The position numbers were made by a program, and so were the translations under genes. From NCBI GenBank assembly GCA_002690445.1, contig NZER01000147.1, forward strand, positions 1 through 6,097: 6,097 bases of DNA. The letters are read 5' to 3'. This stretch comes from Candidatus Pacearchaeota archaeon (GTDB taxonomy: Archaea > Nanoarchaeota > Nanoarchaeia > Pacearchaeales > GW2011-AR1). Below are positions 1 to 5,773 of the stretch, piece by piece. Each line of letters opens with the position of its first letter. Positions within the stretch are counted from its first letter, which is position 1. Below the pieces are notes generated by a model that saw only the letters and a program-made list of their open reading frames with translations, did no database searches and was not told the origin of the DNA.

Positions 1-1
1 A

Positions 2-2263
2 GAATATGTTAATCGCTTACGCGAAGAGTTAGAAGTTATTAATGAGCGCGGATTTGGTAAATACTTTTTAACTATGAACGCAATCGCTTCAAAGGCAAAT
101 GAGATTCAAATAACAGGCCCTGGCCGCGGCTCTGCTGCTGGTTCGTTGGTTGCATATGTCCTTGGAATTACTCAAGTTGATCCTATTAAATATAAACTTT
201 TGTTTTCTCGATTTTTAAGACGAGACGCGAAAGATTATCCAGATATTGATTATGATGTTTCGGATCCGATGGAGCTGAAAGAATTATTAATTGAAGAATG
301 GGGTAGCAGCACTGTGGTTCCAATTTCTAATTTTAATACTTTGCAGCTCCGTTCTTTAGTTAAAGATATTTCAAAGTTTTATGGGATCCCCTTTACAGAA
401 GTAAATTCAGTAACTTCTAAAATGTTAAAAGAAGCTACCCCGCTTGCAAAAAAGAAACATGGAATTAAAGCAGGTGTATATGTTCCTACTTTTGAAGAGT
501 TAATGGAGTTTTCAGATTCGTTAAAAACATTTTTAAGCAAATATCCACACATCGCAAATCATATTAATATTTTATACGGTCAAACAAGATCAGTTTCTCG
601 TCACGCGGGAGGCGTTGTTGTTGGGGAAAATTTAAACCAACATATGCCTTTAATTAATAGTGGCGGGATCACACAAACTCCATGGTCAGAAGGCCAAAAT
701 GTTAGACATCTTGAACCTTTAGGGTTTATTAAGTTTGATATCCTTGGGCTTTCAACGCTAAAAATGATTGAGGGTTCGATTTCGCATATTTTGAAGCGAC
801 ATCACAACATTGAAAACCCAACGTTTGAGGAGGTCCAGAAGTATTATAATGAAAACCTCCATCCAGATAAAATTAATCTTACGGACAGTAAGGTGTACGC
901 TAATATTTTTCACAAAGGCAAGTGGGCTGGCATATTTCAATTTACAGAAGAGGGCGCCCAAAATTTTTGCAAGAAGGCAAAACCAAAGAACATAATTAAC
1001 ATTGCCGCCATCACTTCTATATATCGGCCAGGCCCCTTAAGCGCGGACGTCGATAAGCTTTATGTTGAAGCGAAAGAGAACCAACACAACATTCAGTATG
1101 GGAACAGCATCATACAAGAAGTGACAAAAGAAACTTATGGCTTCTTAATCTTTCAGGAACAGATTGCGCTCTTGGCGCACAAGCTTGGAAAGAATATTAG
1201 CCTTGATGAAGGTAATGAACTACGTAAATTATTAACTAAGAAGGGAACAGGAAAAGGCGAGCGCGAGAAAAGAAAAATTTACAATAAATTTGTTGAAGGC
1301 TGTATTGAAAAAAATATGTCAAAGCGCGAAGCCGAAAGACTTTGGCAGAAATTTGAATTCTTTAGTGGTTACGGATTTAATAAATCTCATGCCGTTTCTT
1401 ATTCTATTCTTTCTTATCAATGTGCTTGGCTTTTCAATTACTATCCTGTAGAGTGGATGGCCGCTTTTCTTGATAAAGAACCTGAAAGCAGAAAAGAAAA
1501 AGCGATCAATCTTGCAAAAAAGTTTGGATTTAAAATTCAACCTATCAACATTAATAAGTCTGGAACTGTTTGGGAAATTTCCGAAGACAGCAAAACATTA
1601 ATTCAGCCTTTGACCTCAATTAAGGGCCTGGGGGATAAAGCAATTGAGCAAATTATTAGCAATCGCCCTTTTAACACAATTGAAGAGTTTATTTTTAATG
1701 ATAACATTATATATTCTAAATTAAATAAGAAAGCATTGGATGTGCTTATTCGATCCCAAGCTTTAAACTCTTTAATGGATGATAGGTTCACAGGTTTGAA
1801 ACATTTTTGGTCTGCCACAGCGGTTGATCGCCCGAAAAATGAAAAAAAGTTTAAAGAAAACATTGCTCTATACGAACCCGAAGAAGATTTTTCAGACCTA
1901 GAAAAAATTGAATACTTATCATCTTTAACTGGAGTGTTCCCAATTGACTTAGTTGTATCAACTGAAATGTTAAACCAGTTAGATTATCTTAAAATACCGC
2001 CTCTTGGCGAATGGGACAATGACTTAGGCGTTGCCTGGTTTGTACCAAGAGAAATTATCAAAAAGAAAACCAAACACGGAAGAGAATATTGGATTATAAG
2101 AGTTGTTGATAATACTTCTACTTCTGTTGATATTAAATGCTGGGGAGTGCGTAACAAAGATAGAGTTCACATTAATCATCCTTATATGGCTAAGTTAGAT
2201 TATGATGAACAATGGGGTTTCAGTGTAAAGAACATTTCTTATAATTTTAAACTATTAGGATAA
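2..2263 (+). CDS. dnaE: DNA polymerase III alpha subunit-like (C-family replicative polymerase), 5'-partial
   Basis: Template-directed DNA synthesis, presumably the phage's replicative polymerase. The frame is open from position 2, and the residues before the first ATG (position 74) already match DnaE, so the gene starts outside the window. Counting from position 2, 753 residues are visible: GPGRGSAAGS at 39-48; PDIDYD with the first two catalytic aspartates D81 and D83; HAGG near 201; FDILGL with the third aspartate D246; RPGP at 342-345; TYGFLIFQEQ at 378-387; GYGFNKSHA at 456-464; a helix-hairpin-helix (KGLGDKA, 541-547); and an OB-fold-like segment at roughly 677-720. All three metal-binding aspartates are present, so it should be active. 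The N-terminal PHP region lies upstream and cannot be judged. The protein ends soon after the OB fold, with no recognisable tau-binding extension and no clear clamp-binding motif. The gene ends 11 bp before the nuclease start. The family call is very secure; DnaE versus a phage subfamily is not resolved. Confidence 0.96.
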   Translation, partial: EYVNRLREELEVINERGFGKYFLTMNAIASKANEIQITGPGRGSAAGSLVAYVLGITQVDPIKYKLLFSRFLRRDAKDYPDIDYDVSDPMELKELLIEEWGSSTVVPISNFNTLQLRSLVKDISKFYGIPFTEVNSVTSKMLKEATPLAKKKHGIKAGVYVPTFEELMEFSDSLKTFLSKYPHIANHINILYGQTRSVSRHAGGVVVGENLNQHMPLINSGGITQTPWSEGQNVRHLEPLGFIKFDILGLSTLKMIEGSISHILKRHHNIENPTFEEVQKYYNENLHPDKINLTDSKVYANIFHKGKWAGIFQFTEEGAQNFCKKAKPKNIINIAAITSIYRPGPLSADVDKLYVEAKENQHNIQYGNSIIQEVTKETYGFLIFQEQIALLAHKLGKNISLDEGNELRKLLTKKGTGKGEREKRKIYNKFVEGCIEKNMSKREAERLWQKFEFFSGYGFNKSHAVSYSILSYQCAWLFNYYPVEWMAAFLDKEPESRKEKAINLAKKFGFKIQPININKSGTVWEISEDSKTLIQPLTSIKGLGDKAIEQIISNRPFNTIEEFIFNDNIIYSKLNKKALDVLIRSQALNSLMDDRFTGLKHFWSATAVDRPKNEKKFKENIALYEPEEDFSDLEKIEYLSSLTGVFPIDLVVSTEMLNQLDYLKIPPLGEWDNDLGVAWFVPREIIKKKTKHGREYWIIRVVDNTSTSVDIKCWGVRNKDRVHINHPYMAKLDYDEQWGFSVKNISYNFKLLG

Positions 2264-2269
2264 AAGGAG
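2264..2269 (+). promoter_or_regulatory. Shine-Dalgarno site of the GIY-YIG gene
   Basis: AAGGAG lies directly after the polymerase stop codon and 5 nt before the ATG at 2275. It is one of the two strongest ribosome binding sites in the window. It fixes the start of the nuclease gene and implies independent initiation rather than pure coupling to the polymerase. Confidence 0.8.
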
Positions 2270-2274
2270 AAAAA

Positions 2275-2778
2275 ATGAAAAAATGTAGCACGTGTAAAGA
2301 AGAAAAAAGCAAAACAGAGTTTTATAAAGATAAAACAAGGCCCGATGGTCATAGCTATGTCTGCAAGACTTGCAATGCGCCCTTGGCCTTCCGCTATTGG
2401 AGAAAGAATAGAAAAAAAATTCAAGCACGTTTTCGAGCAAATTATTGCCCAAAGAAACAAAAAGCTAAACGTGAAAGGTATCGAAAAAATGAAGTATATA
2501 AGTTGGTTTTTCCAAATGGATCTTACTACATTGGTCAAAGTCAATGGGGGGCAAGCCGCCGATTAGGGTGGCATTTCAGTGCATCCTTGCATAAGCAGAA
2601 AGGCAATCCGCATATCCATAAAATGATTCAAGATGGATTAAAGCGCGAAGATATTTTGGTTGAAATCCTTAAAACTTTTCCAAAAGGACAAGAAAGTGAA
2701 ATGAAAAATTTTGAAACATTACTCATTGAACAAAATTTAAATGACTCGAAGTGCTTAAACATGCGGATAATACGATGA
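2275..2778 (+). CDS. Zinc-finger plus GIY-YIG endonuclease (possible free-standing homing endonuclease)
   Basis: A 167-residue protein with two parts. Residues 4-33 carry two CxxC pairs (C4/C7 and C30/C33), a small zinc-binding module often found at the N-terminus of phage HNH and GIY-YIG nucleases. A basic linker follows (about 40-72, rich in K and R). Residues 74-152 match a GIY-YIG nuclease core: VYK at 74-76, YIG at 85-87 after the PNG turn, R95/R96, H100, and E147 in ETLLIEQ, which lines up with the metal-binding glutamate of the family. Such enzymes cut DNA, commonly as mobile homing endonucleases in phages. The gene sits between the polymerase and dUTPase, with its stop overlapping the dUTPase start (ATGA). 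That placement fits a mobile gene but does not prove it. The fold call is firm. Homing activity and target site are inference. Confidence 0.85.
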   Translation: MKKCSTCKEEKSKTEFYKDKTRPDGHSYVCKTCNAPLAFRYWRKNRKKIQARFRANYCPKKQKAKRERYRKNEVYKLVFPNGSYYIGQSQWGASRRLGWHFSASLHKQKGNPHIHKMIQDGLKREDILVEILKTFPKGQESEMKNFETLLIEQNLNDSKCLNMRIIR

Positions 2779-3242
2779 TTCTTAAAGTATACAAAATCAG
2801 AGAAAATGCTAAGCTCCCAATTCGCGCACACGAAATGGACGCTGGGGTGGATTTATTTTATTGTTCAAATAACGATAAAAAACTATACGAAACTGAAGAT
2901 TTTCATATCCCGCCCAAAGCCTCGCGACTGCTTTCCACGGGCATTAAAGTAGAAATTCCATATGGTTACATGTTGGAAGTTAAGAACAAATCAGGGATAG
3001 CATATAAGCGACAATTAATAGTAGGCGCTTGCGTGATAGACCCTGGCTATAATGGAGAAGTATATATAAATCTTCACAACATTGGCTCCAAAACTCAAGT
3101 GATCAAATCAGGAGATAAAATTGCTCAAGCAGTTTTAATACCGATAGTTCATTATAAAGTAGAAGAGGTTGAAACTGATAAATTTTTAAACTTCCAGTCA
3201 GCTCGCGGCGAAGGCGGCTTTGGCTCAACAGGAGATAGATAA
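2775..3242 (+). CDS. dut: dUTP diphosphatase (trimeric dUTPase family)
   Basis: Hydrolyses dUTP to dUMP and pyrophosphate, which limits uracil incorporation and feeds dTMP synthesis. The 155-residue length is typical of the homotrimeric family and all five motifs are visible: motif I AGVDL (23-27), motif II NKSGIA (71-76), motif III VIDPGYNGE (87-95) with the catalytic base D89, motif IV GDKIAQ (113-118), and the C-terminal motif V RGEGGFGSTG (144-153), whose glycine-rich tail closes over the substrate. Motif II has Lys-Ser-Gly where many members have Arg-Ser-Ser/Gly. The start chosen is ATG 2775, which overlaps the upstream stop as ATGA and puts the conserved N-terminal strand at residue 1. 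A GTG at 2751 would add eight residues without family support. No clear Shine-Dalgarno site precedes it, so translation is probably coupled to the nuclease gene. Confidence 0.95.
   Translation: MILKVYKIRENAKLPIRAHEMDAGVDLFYCSNNDKKLYETEDFHIPPKASRLLSTGIKVEIPYGYMLEVKNKSGIAYKRQLIVGACVIDPGYNGEVYINLHNIGSKTQVIKSGDKIAQAVLIPIVHYKVEEVETDKFLNFQSARGEGGFGSTGDR
3231..3234 (+). promoter_or_regulatory. Shine-Dalgarno site inside the dUTPase 3' end
   Basis: GGAG lies 7 nt before the ATG at 3242, within the last dUTPase codons. It supports that start and the TAATG overlap, in which the final A of the dUTPase stop is the first base of the next gene. Confidence 0.55.
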
Positions 3243-3526
3243 TGTCATTAGAAAGAAAATTGCGAAGAAACAAAGCAAACAAAGAAAAAAAATCAGCCGA
3301 AAAAGAAATGGCAACAAAAGTAGCTTTATTTGGAAAACTTCCAGATAAATGCTTGACATGCGAAGAACCATTTGATAAGATGAATAAAGAACAAGTAAAG
3401 ACTTGGAATGTTGTGGTACGACAGGACAATGATACTGTTCGCCTTTACTGCCCACAATGCTGGGAGAAAGCTGTTAACATCATTCAAGACTTTAAGAAAC
3501 ATTTAGAAGAAAAGAACAAAAAATGA
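3242..3526 (+). CDS. Small four-cysteine, probably zinc-binding phage protein
   Basis: A 94-residue protein of unknown function. The first 25 residues are very basic and likely helical (lysine/arginine-rich, with MSLERKLRRNKANKEKK at the start). Two CxxC pairs follow, C37/C40 in KCLTCEEPFD and C70/C73 in LYCPQCWEKA, separated by a WNVVVR strand. This spacing fits a single zinc ribbon or knuckle. The C-terminus is a charged helix. The basic head and zinc knuckle suggest binding to nucleic acid or to another phage protein, but this is inference. I do not recognise a named family. It starts one base inside the dUTPase stop and ends in an ATGA overlap with the membrane protein gene, so it belongs to the same coupled run. 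Confidence 0.82.
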   Translation: MSLERKLRRNKANKEKKSAEKEMATKVALFGKLPDKCLTCEEPFDKMNKEQVKTWNVVVRQDNDTVRLYCPQCWEKAVNIIQDFKKHLEEKNKK

Positions 3527-3717
3527 AATTTTTAAAAGAAGAACGAATAGCAATTTTCGCATTTTTAGTTAGTATGGCAATTTTAAGTGCCATTTTTTAT
3601 TTTGCATTTGAATTTGCGCCAAAGATAGAAAACCCAAAAGATAATTGTGAAATCGGATGCCCTGTTCATGCACCATGCCACCCAGATTGTGAAAAGGGAA
3701 GAAATGAACGACGATAA
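3523..3717 (+). CDS. Small single-pass membrane protein with a Cys-rich tail
   Basis: A 64-residue protein of unknown function. A short charged head (K2, K5, E6, E7, R8) is followed by one hydrophobic segment at about 9-30, rich in I, F, A and L, long enough to cross the membrane once. After it comes a polar tail with four cysteines, C42, C46, C52 and C56, in a near-symmetric Cx3C-x5-Cx3C layout with H49 and H53 between them. No lipobox is visible, so it is not an obvious lipoprotein. The basic head suggests N-inside, which would place the cysteines outside the cytoplasm where they could form disulfides or hold a metal. Roles such as lysis helper or superinfection exclusion can be imagined, but nothing in the sequence selects one. 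It starts at an ATGA overlap with the gene before and overlaps the next gene by 14 nt. No strong ribosome binding site is seen. Confidence 0.75.
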   Translation: MKFLKEERIAIFAFLVSMAILSAIFYFAFEFAPKIENPKDNCEIGCPVHAPCHPDCEKGRNERR

Positions 3718-3940
3718 AGTTAATCATCCAAAACATTACAATATCAATTGGAAAGGCGAACAAGCTATTGAGCCATATAGCTTTATTAATTCTTGGAGAA
3801 TGGGGTATGCAGAAGGAAATATAATCAAATATGTTTCTAGACATAAATATAAAGGTAAAGCCCTTCAAGACTTAGAAAAGGCTCGCTGGTATCTTAACCA
3901 AATGATAGAAGAGTTGGAAAATAATGAAAAGCTTAAATAA
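3704..3940 (+). CDS. DUF3310 family protein (T7 gp1.7-related, putative nucleotide kinase)
   Basis: A 78-residue protein made almost entirely of a DUF3310 domain: NHPKHYN at 7-13, EGNIIKYVSRHKYKG at 37-51, and DLEKARWYL at 56-64 followed by an acidic tail. These blocks are the family signature. The family includes phage T7 gp1.7, reported as a kinase acting on dGMP and dTMP, so many short phage members are labelled nucleotide kinase. This protein is less than half the length of gp1.7 and has no P-loop, so kinase activity is only a possibility. The ATG at 3704 is preferred because the conserved NHPKHY block starts at residue 7 and AAGGGA (3694-3699) lies just upstream. A GTG at 3647 would add 19 residues that lie wholly inside the membrane protein gene. 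Neighbouring dUTPase and IMPDH/GMPR genes fit a role in nucleotide supply. Confidence 0.88.
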   Translation: MNDDKVNHPKHYNINWKGEQAIEPYSFINSWRMGYAEGNIIKYVSRHKYKGKALQDLEKARWYLNQMIEELENNEKLK

Positions 3941-4235
3941 ATATGTGACCTGTAAAGATGGATTTTCAATGAGTGTCCAGGCGAATTCTGTCGCATATTG
4001 TCGTCCAAGGGTGGACGATGCTACAAGATACACCGCAGTTGAAGTTGGATACCCATCGCAACCTGAGCCTTTATTGGCGAGTTGGGCAGAAGACCCAAAA
4101 AAACCAACAAATACAGTTTATGGGTACGTCCCTGTGTCGAGAATCTCATTGGTTTGTGTCAAGCATGGCGGTGTTGTTTCTGGCGATTTGCCGCCGGGGA
4201 TCCCCCGCTTGGAGACGGACAATGAAAATCGGTGA
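3924..4235 (+). CDS. Unrecognised phage protein, GC-richer than its neighbours
   Basis: A 103-residue protein of unknown function with no membrane segment. Visible blocks look like a compact soluble domain: YVTCKDGFSMSVQA near the N-terminus, YCRPR (25-29), EVGYPS (40-45), VYGYVPVSRI (65-74), and a glycine- and proline-rich end (KHGG at 80-83, GDLPPGIP at 87-94). Cysteines at 10, 26 and 78 and H81 do not form a clear metal site. ATG 3924 is the first in-frame start after upstream stops and overlaps the DUF3310 stop by 17 nt. Only a weak GGAA precedes it, so coupling to the upstream gene is likely. By hand count the 4021-4220 stretch is about 51% GC, clearly above the AT-rich flanks. The frame is preferred over the competing frame from 3973 because that alternative has no family-like pattern before residue 84. 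Confidence 0.7.
   Translation: MKSLNKYVTCKDGFSMSVQANSVAYCRPRVDDATRYTAVEVGYPSQPEPLLASWAEDPKKPTNTVYGYVPVSRISLVCVKHGGVVSGDLPPGIPRLETDNENR
4211..4214 (+). promoter_or_regulatory. Shine-Dalgarno site deciding the ATG at 4222
   Basis: GGAG sits 7 nt before ATG 4222, inside the preceding gene. It argues for the short 71-residue reading of the next gene rather than the long in-frame extension that begins at 3973. Confidence 0.6.
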
Positions 4236-4437
4236 TTTAGTGAAACACAAAGAAACAAATAAAACAGCGCTTATTTTAGACATTTACACAATAGAACATG
4301 CGTCAATGAAGTTCGAACTGAATCCAGGGCCAATACAAGAAGAGTACGTGCATGTTCTATTTTCTGGGGATTCTTCACCGGCACGTGCTCCATTTAAATT
4401 ACTAAAAGAAAATTGGGAGGTTGTGAGTGAAATTTGA
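4222..4437 (+). CDS. Small unrecognised protein, possible SH3-like beta barrel
   Basis: A 71-residue protein of unknown function. It opens with MKIGDLVKHK followed by TALILDIY, then EYVHVLFSGD (41-50), and closes with [11 protein letters not shown]. This alternation of short beta strands beginning with a K-x-GDLV motif resembles many tiny phage proteins predicted to form SH3-like barrels, but I cannot name a family. The ATG at 4222 has a well-placed GGAG and overlaps the previous gene by 14 nt. The frame stays open back to 3973, but that segment lies over the preceding gene in another frame and carries no recognisable signal. The 3' end overlaps the IMPDH/GMPR gene by 11 nt and contains that gene's ribosome binding site. 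Confidence 0.72.
   Translation: MKIGDLVKHKETNKTALILDIYTIEHASMKFELNPGPIQEEYVHVLFSGDSSPARAPFKLLKENWEVVSEI
4416..4420 (+). promoter_or_regulatory. Strong Shine-Dalgarno site for a GTG start
   Basis: GGAGG, part of a GGGAGG run at 4415-4420, lies 6 nt before the GTG at 4427. It settles the start of the IMPDH/GMPR gene at a non-ATG codon. Confidence 0.8.
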
Positions 4438-5446
4438 ACAGGCTTTAACATATGACGACGTATTGTTGGTACCTCAATATTCAGATATTGAAAGCAGAAA
4501 AGAGATCGATATTGGGAACGCGTTAGATAAAAAAATACACCTAGATCTTCCAATTATATCTGCGCCGATGGACACAGTAACTGCTGCTAATATGGCAGCT
4601 GTCATGGCCGACCACGGCGCTCTAGGAGTTATTCACCGTTATGGAACAATAGAAGAACAATGCGAAATGGTCAAACAAGCGTGGGAACACGTTGAATATG
4701 TAGGCGCAGCTGTAGGAGTTGTTGGTGATTATTTAAAACGGGCTTCTCGGTTATACCACAATGGTGCAAAAGTTTTATGTATCGACGTGGCTCATGGGCA
4801 TCATAAGCTAGTAGAACGCGCCGTTAAATCAATTAAAGAATTGCTCAATGATAGTGTTCACATTATAGCCGGAAACATAGCAACACTAGAAGGCTTTAAT
4901 GCCTTAGCAGATTGGGGTGTTGACAGCATCCGTTGTAATATTGGCGGCGGATCTATTTGTTCTACAAGAGTTCAAACTGGTCACGGCGTTCCTGGGTTGC
5001 AAACCATTTTTGACTGTGCCAAGTCAGATCGAAGCGCGAAAATTATTGCCGATGGCGGCATCCGATCATCAGGGGACATCGTAAAAGCTTTAGCGGCAGG
5101 AGCAGATTTTGTCATGCTGGGGTCAATGCTGGCAGGCACAGATGAATCTCCTGGCAATGTAATTACAAAAAAATCAAACATGAAAAGCAAGGTTTACAGA
5201 GGGATGGCTAGCAAAGAAGCACAATTTGATTGGAGAGGAGAATATTCTTCAAATGAAGGCATCTCTACAACAATCCCATATAAAGGTAGTGTAAAAAATA
5301 TATTGACAGACTTGGGCAAAGGCATAAAATCAGGGCTATCATATTCAGGCTGTAGAAATATTAAAGAATTACAAGAAAATGCGATTTTTATAAAACAAAC
5401 TGCAGCAGGCCGGGTTGAAAGCGATACTCATATTTTGAAAAAATAA
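4427..5446 (+). CDS. guaB: IMP dehydrogenase / GMP reductase family protein lacking CBS domains
   Basis: A purine nucleotide oxidoreductase with a TIM-barrel fold, 339 residues. Visible motifs are [11 protein letters not shown] at 7-17, SAPMDTV (45-51), the catalytic loop GGGSICSTR (173-181) with nucleophile C178 and T180, ADGGIR (208-213), GSML (232-235), YRGM (257-260), and a flap with IPYKG (283-287). The regulatory CBS pair normally inserted after the HRYGTIEEQ region (70-78) is absent. IMPDH oxidises IMP to XMP with NAD; GMPR reduces GMP to IMP with NADPH. The length, the short flap GEYSSNEG (271-278) with E277, and the lack of the IMPDH Arg-Tyr dyad favour GMPR. The C-terminal ESDTH (331-335) looks more like IMPDH. 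The family is certain but the reaction is open, so guaC would also fit. The usual GPGS loop reads GGGS. It starts at GTG behind GGAGG. Confidence 0.93.
   Translation: MKFEQALTYDDVLLVPQYSDIESRKEIDIGNALDKKIHLDLPIISAPMDTVTAANMAAVMADHGALGVIHRYGTIEEQCEMVKQAWEHVEYVGAAVGVVGDYLKRASRLYHNGAKVLCIDVAHGHHKLVERAVKSIKELLNDSVHIIAGNIATLEGFNALADWGVDSIRCNIGGGSICSTRVQTGHGVPGLQTIFDCAKSDRSAKIIADGGIRSSGDIVKALAAGADFVMLGSMLAGTDESPGNVITKKSNMKSKVYRGMASKEAQFDWRGEYSSNEGISTTIPYKGSVKNILTDLGKGIKSGLSYSGCRNIKELQENAIFIKQTAAGRVESDTHILKK
5303..5330 (+). promoter_or_regulatory. Possible internal sigma-70-type promoter
   Basis: TTGACA at 5303-5308 and TAAAAT at 5325-5330 are separated by 16 bp, inside the 3' end of the IMPDH/GMPR gene and about 120 nt upstream of the two putative DNA-binding protein genes. 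It would allow the regulators to be expressed separately by host RNA polymerase. The bases also encode conserved residues ([11 protein letters not shown]), so the match may be accidental. Confidence 0.25.
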
Positions 5447-5449
5447 ATT

Positions 5450-5773
5450 ATGCCAAATTACGGAACAAACAAAAAACAGATATGTTTTGAAAGCACTGAT
5501 AAATTGCACGCTGATTTAAAGATTCGTCTGCACTATGATGAAATTAAAATTAAAGAGTTTTTTAATAAAATGGTAAAAGCTTACATTAATAAAGATGAAA
5601 ACATAACAGCCTTTATTGAAAAACTAAAAGAACAAAAAAGTATATCTAAAACTAAAAGGCAAAAAGTAAAACTTATGAACAAAAAAGAAAAAGAAACGAT
5701 TAATAAATTTGCATTAAACAAAAATGAAATTGAAAACATATTTGATATTTTAGAAAAAGAGGCAGATCTATGA
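5450..5773 (+). CDS. Ribbon-helix-helix-like putative DNA-binding protein
   Basis: A 107-residue, lysine-rich protein. The N-terminal 50 residues have the order of a ribbon-helix-helix domain: a strand at 9-14 (KQICFE), a helix at about 17-29 (DKLHADLKIRLHY), a turn, and a second helix at about 33-47 (KIKEFFNKMVKAYIN). A helical stretch and a strongly basic linker (about 64-80) follow, then an acidic C-terminal helix (NEIENIFDILEKE). Ribbon-helix-helix proteins usually dimerise and use the strand to read DNA, often as repressors. That role is inferred from the predicted layout, not from a confirmed family match. The gene is extremely AT-rich (13 G/C in 60 at 5641-5700). It begins 3 nt after the preceding stop with no clear ribosome binding site, and its stop overlaps the next start as ATGA, pairing it with the helix-turn-helix gene. 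Confidence 0.72.
   Translation: MPNYGTNKKQICFESTDKLHADLKIRLHYDEIKIKEFFNKMVKAYINKDENITAFIEKLKEQKSISKTKRQKVKLMNKKEKETINKFALNKNEIENIFDILEKEADL

Noticed and set aside
1319..1863. Reverse-strand open frames opposite the polymerase
   Set aside because: They are antisense to conserved DnaE motifs, with no ribosome binding site or recognisable protein pattern.
2239..2544. Reverse-strand open frame, hydrophobic, opposite the GIY-YIG gene
   Set aside because: It is the antisense shadow of a well-supported nuclease gene. The Phe/Leu-rich sequence reflects the A-rich + strand.
2751..2774. GTG start adding eight residues to the dUTPase
   Set aside because: The ATG at 2775 makes an ATGA overlap and matches the usual N-terminus of the family.
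3353..3381. TTGACA-N17-TAAGAT promoter-like match
   Set aside because: The TTGACA is explained by the codons of the KCLTC zinc motif, and the -10 match is only 4 of 6.
3647..3703. GTG start adding 19 residues to the DUF3310 protein
   Set aside because: The extra residues are encoded inside the membrane protein gene, and the conserved block begins just after the ATG at 3704.
4196..4205. GGGGATCCCC palindrome as a possible terminator stem
   Set aside because: It is in the middle of a coding region, no T-tract follows, and the bases are needed for the PPGIPRL residues.
3973..4221. In-frame upstream extension of the 71-residue gene at 4222, giving a 154-residue reading
   Set aside because: It lies over the preceding gene in another frame, shows no family-like pattern, and the ATG at 4222 has a good ribosome binding site.
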